Part shown: piece by piece, positions 57,520 to 58,828 of the stretch | How the letters are laid out: each line of letters opens with the position of its first letter | How positions within the stretch are numbered: position 1 is the stretch's first letter | Assembly (NCBI RefSeq): GCF_007556705.1 | Contig: NZ_VJOL01000009.1 | Location: 1 to 58,828, forward strand | DNA from: Tepidimonas thermarum | GTDB taxonomy: Bacteria > Pseudomonadota > Gammaproteobacteria > Burkholderiales > Burkholderiaceae_C | DNA: 58,828 nt | Reading direction: 5' to 3' | The notes under the pieces: generated by a model | What the model was told of the DNA's origin: nothing | The model's database searches: none | Seen by the model: only the letters and a program-made list of their open reading frames with translations | Program-made: the position numbers and the translations under genes

Positions 57520-57996
57520 TTATAAGCGGTTTTCGGTGCCGATGGCGGCCGGGGCCGCCGAGTCGGTATCGAGCAGCGCACGAATGGCGCGCAGCTCGGC
57601 CAGCAGGGCGCGGCGCTGGTCGGCATCGGGCGCAGCACCCACAAGCGAGGCCGCGGCGTCGACGCTGGCGGCGAGTGCGGGCGGCGGGGCATCATCGGCC
57701 AGCGCAGGGCCCGTCTTGCGCGCGCGTTCCTGCTGGGCCAGCTCGGCCAGCCGGTTGCGCGCCCCGTGGATGGTAAAGCCCTGGTCGTACAGCAGCTCGC
57801 GGATGCGCCGGATCATCAGCACTTCATGGTGCTGGTAGTAGCGCCGGTTGCCACGGCGCTTCATGGGCCGCAGTTGGGTGAATTCCTGCTCCCAGTAGCG
57901 CAGCACGTGGGGTTTGACGCCGCACAGCTCGCTGACCTCGCCGATGGTGAAGTAGCGCTTGGGTGGAATGGGGGGCAGGGCGTCTTGGCTGGACAT
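57520..57996 (-). CDS. MerR-family transcriptional regulator
   Basis: 158 aa. The N-terminal winged helix (KRYFTIGEVSELCGVKPHVLRYWEQEF with RPMKRRGNRRYYQ) is a MerR DNA-binding domain, closest to the MlrA-like group. The rest is a helical, Ala-rich tail with no metal-binding Cys. In other Burkholderiales this gene follows ihfA and precedes tRNA-Pro; here the merR-tRNA pair is intact but far from ihfA and inverted. Targets unknown. Confidence 0.92.
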   Translation of the reverse strand: MSSQDALPPIPPKRYFTIGEVSELCGVKPHVLRYWEQEFTQLRPMKRRGNRRYYQHHEVLMIRRIRELLYDQGFTIHGARNRLAELAQQERARKTGPALADDAPPPALAASVDAAASLVGAAPDADQRRALLAELRAIRALLDTDSAAPAAIGTENRL

Positions 57997-58038
57997 GGTG
58001 GCGGAACGTCGAAACCCGCAAATTTACCGCAACGCGCC

Positions 58039-58740
58039 TCAGAGGCCCATGATTTCCGGGCCGCCTTTGGCCAACGCGCGCTGGTACGCCGGCCGGGCGC
58101 GGTAGCGCTCGCGGTAGGCCGCCACGGCGGGAAAGCGCGCCGCCGCCTGCGTCCCCCCCAGGGCCAGGGCGGCTTCGACCGCAAAGCTCATCTGGAAGTC
58201 CGCCAGGGCCAGCCGCTGTCCGGTCAGCCACGGCCGCTCGCGCAGCGTGTGCTCCAGCAGCCCGAGTGCCGCGTCGATGTTGGGCTCGACGAAGCGTTGC
58301 AGCACCTGTTGGCTGATCGCACGCGCGATCGGACGCGCAAAAAACGGCATGCGCTGCTTGGGGATGTTGACGAACACCAGTTTCATCACCACCCAGTTCA
58401 TCAGCGAGCCCTCCGCAAAGTGCATCCAGAACCGGTTGTCGCGCTGCGCGGCGCTGCCCGCGGGGGGCACCAGGTCGCGCAGTTCGCCCTGCGGCGCTGG
58501 CGCGAAGGTTGCGGCCAGGTATTCCAGGATCGCGCCCGACTCGGCCACCGTGACGTCACCGTGGGTGATGACCGGGGCCTTGCCCAACGGATGGACGGCC
58601 TTGAGTTCGGGTGGCGCCAGCCGCGTGCGCGCATCCCGGCGGTACAGGCGCAGCTCGTAGGGCACGCCCAGCTCTTCGAGCAGCCACAGCACGCGGTGCG
58701 AGCGGGAATGTTCCAGGTGGTGGACGACGAGGGCGGTCAA
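58039..58740 (-). CDS. Glutathione S-transferase family protein
   Basis: 233 aa. Thioredoxin-like N-terminal domain (LVVHHLEHSRSHRVLWLLEELGVPYEL with HPLGKAPVI and ESGAILEYLA) and all-helical C-terminal domain with DFQMSF. It resembles the group with Ser/His at the N-terminal active site. Substrate unknown. The stop is 42 bases upstream of the merR start. Confidence 0.9.
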   Translation of the reverse strand: MTALVVHHLEHSRSHRVLWLLEELGVPYELRLYRRDARTRLAPPELKAVHPLGKAPVITHGDVTVAESGAILEYLAATFAPAPQGELRDLVPPAGSAAQRDNRFWMHFAEGSLMNWVVMKLVFVNIPKQRMPFFARPIARAISQQVLQRFVEPNIDAALGLLEHTLRERPWLTGQRLALADFQMSFAVEAALALGGTQAAARFPAVAAYRERYRARPAYQRALAKGGPEIMGL

Positions 58741-58758
58741 GGCAATGGCTCCGGTGGG

Positions 58759-58828
58759 TCAGCGCGACCGTATCAGGGCATCGAGCCGCTGGGCGTCGGC
58801 GCAGAACAGGCGTATGCCCTCGGCCAGC
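58759..58828 (-). CDS. C-terminal end of a transaldolase-like protein (partial)
   Basis: The last 70 bases encode, on the minus strand, LAEGIRLFCADAQRLDALIRSR and a stop. The pattern LAEGIR-F-x-D-x-x-x-L-x-x-LI matches the C-terminal helix of transaldolases (pentose phosphate pathway). Only about 22 residues are visible, so the call is tentative. Confidence 0.4.
   Translation of the reverse strand, partial: LAEGIRLFCADAQRLDALIRSR

Overview
The window reads as one contiguous, high-GC chromosomal segment of a betaproteobacterium of the order Burkholderiales. The runs gpmA/ctpA/moeB, rhodanese-grxC-secB-gpsA, thrS-infC-rpmI-rplT-pheS-pheT-ihfA and waaA/tolC/rhodanese/pcm are ordered as is usual in that order, and the proteins look like Comamonadaceae proteins. 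A Tepidimonas-like thermophile is a guess from sequence flavour only. Genes are tightly packed and no gene-free stretch exceeds 300 bases.

Layout. (1) 1-127 is the right end of an IS256-type element. (2) 144-7019 is a seven-gene operon with overlapping stops and starts. It matches the pathway to CMP-N,N'-diacetyllegionaminic acid, a bacterial sialic-acid-like sugar: legB, legC, legG, legI, legH, ptmE, legF. (3) 7044-10430, on the opposite strand, holds two near-identical flagellin genes flanking fliD. The sugar operon points at the flagellins, so glycosylation of flagellin with legionaminic acid is the obvious reading. (4) 10627-12702 is a disturbed region: a frameshifted HD-GYP-like gene, the last 40 codons of a nudB-type NUDIX gene, and a DUF3782-like gene with a repeated coiled coil. 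(5) 12867-17060 holds an endonuclease/phosphatase, clsB, folE, a BLUF blue-light sensor and a DUF429 protein. (6) 16993-27247 is housekeeping: moeB, ctpA, gpmA, rhodanese, grxC, secB, gpsA, panBC, nadC, nadA and an exported protein. (7) aceA stands alone at 27517-28836 behind a perfect 20-bp inverted repeat. (8) 28995-37225 holds a RutE-like reductase and the translation operon thrS-infC-rpmI-rplT-pheST-ihfA, in which infC starts at the rare codon ATC. (9) 37173-44849 holds an EamA transporter and a lipopolysaccharide/polysaccharide group: phosphohexomutase, three glycosyltransferases, a polysaccharide deacetylase and waaA. (10) 44824-52663 holds tolC, rhodanese, pcm, mutS, suhB, trmJ and cysE. 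(11) 52641-58828 holds a frameshifted GGDEF gene, mog, darP, pmbA, apaG, tRNA-Pro(GGG), a MerR regulator, a GST and the end of a transaldolase-like gene.

The points most worth following are: the legionaminate operon next to duplicated flagellins with an IS element at its 5' edge; the likely ~20.8-kb inversion that separated ihfA from its usual partners merR/tRNA-Pro; the palindromic operator of aceA; the ATC start of infC; the nudB remnant four genes upstream of folE in the same folate pathway; and single-base frameshifts in both c-di-GMP-type genes. I found no CRISPR array, prophage, rRNA operon or toxin-antitoxin pair.
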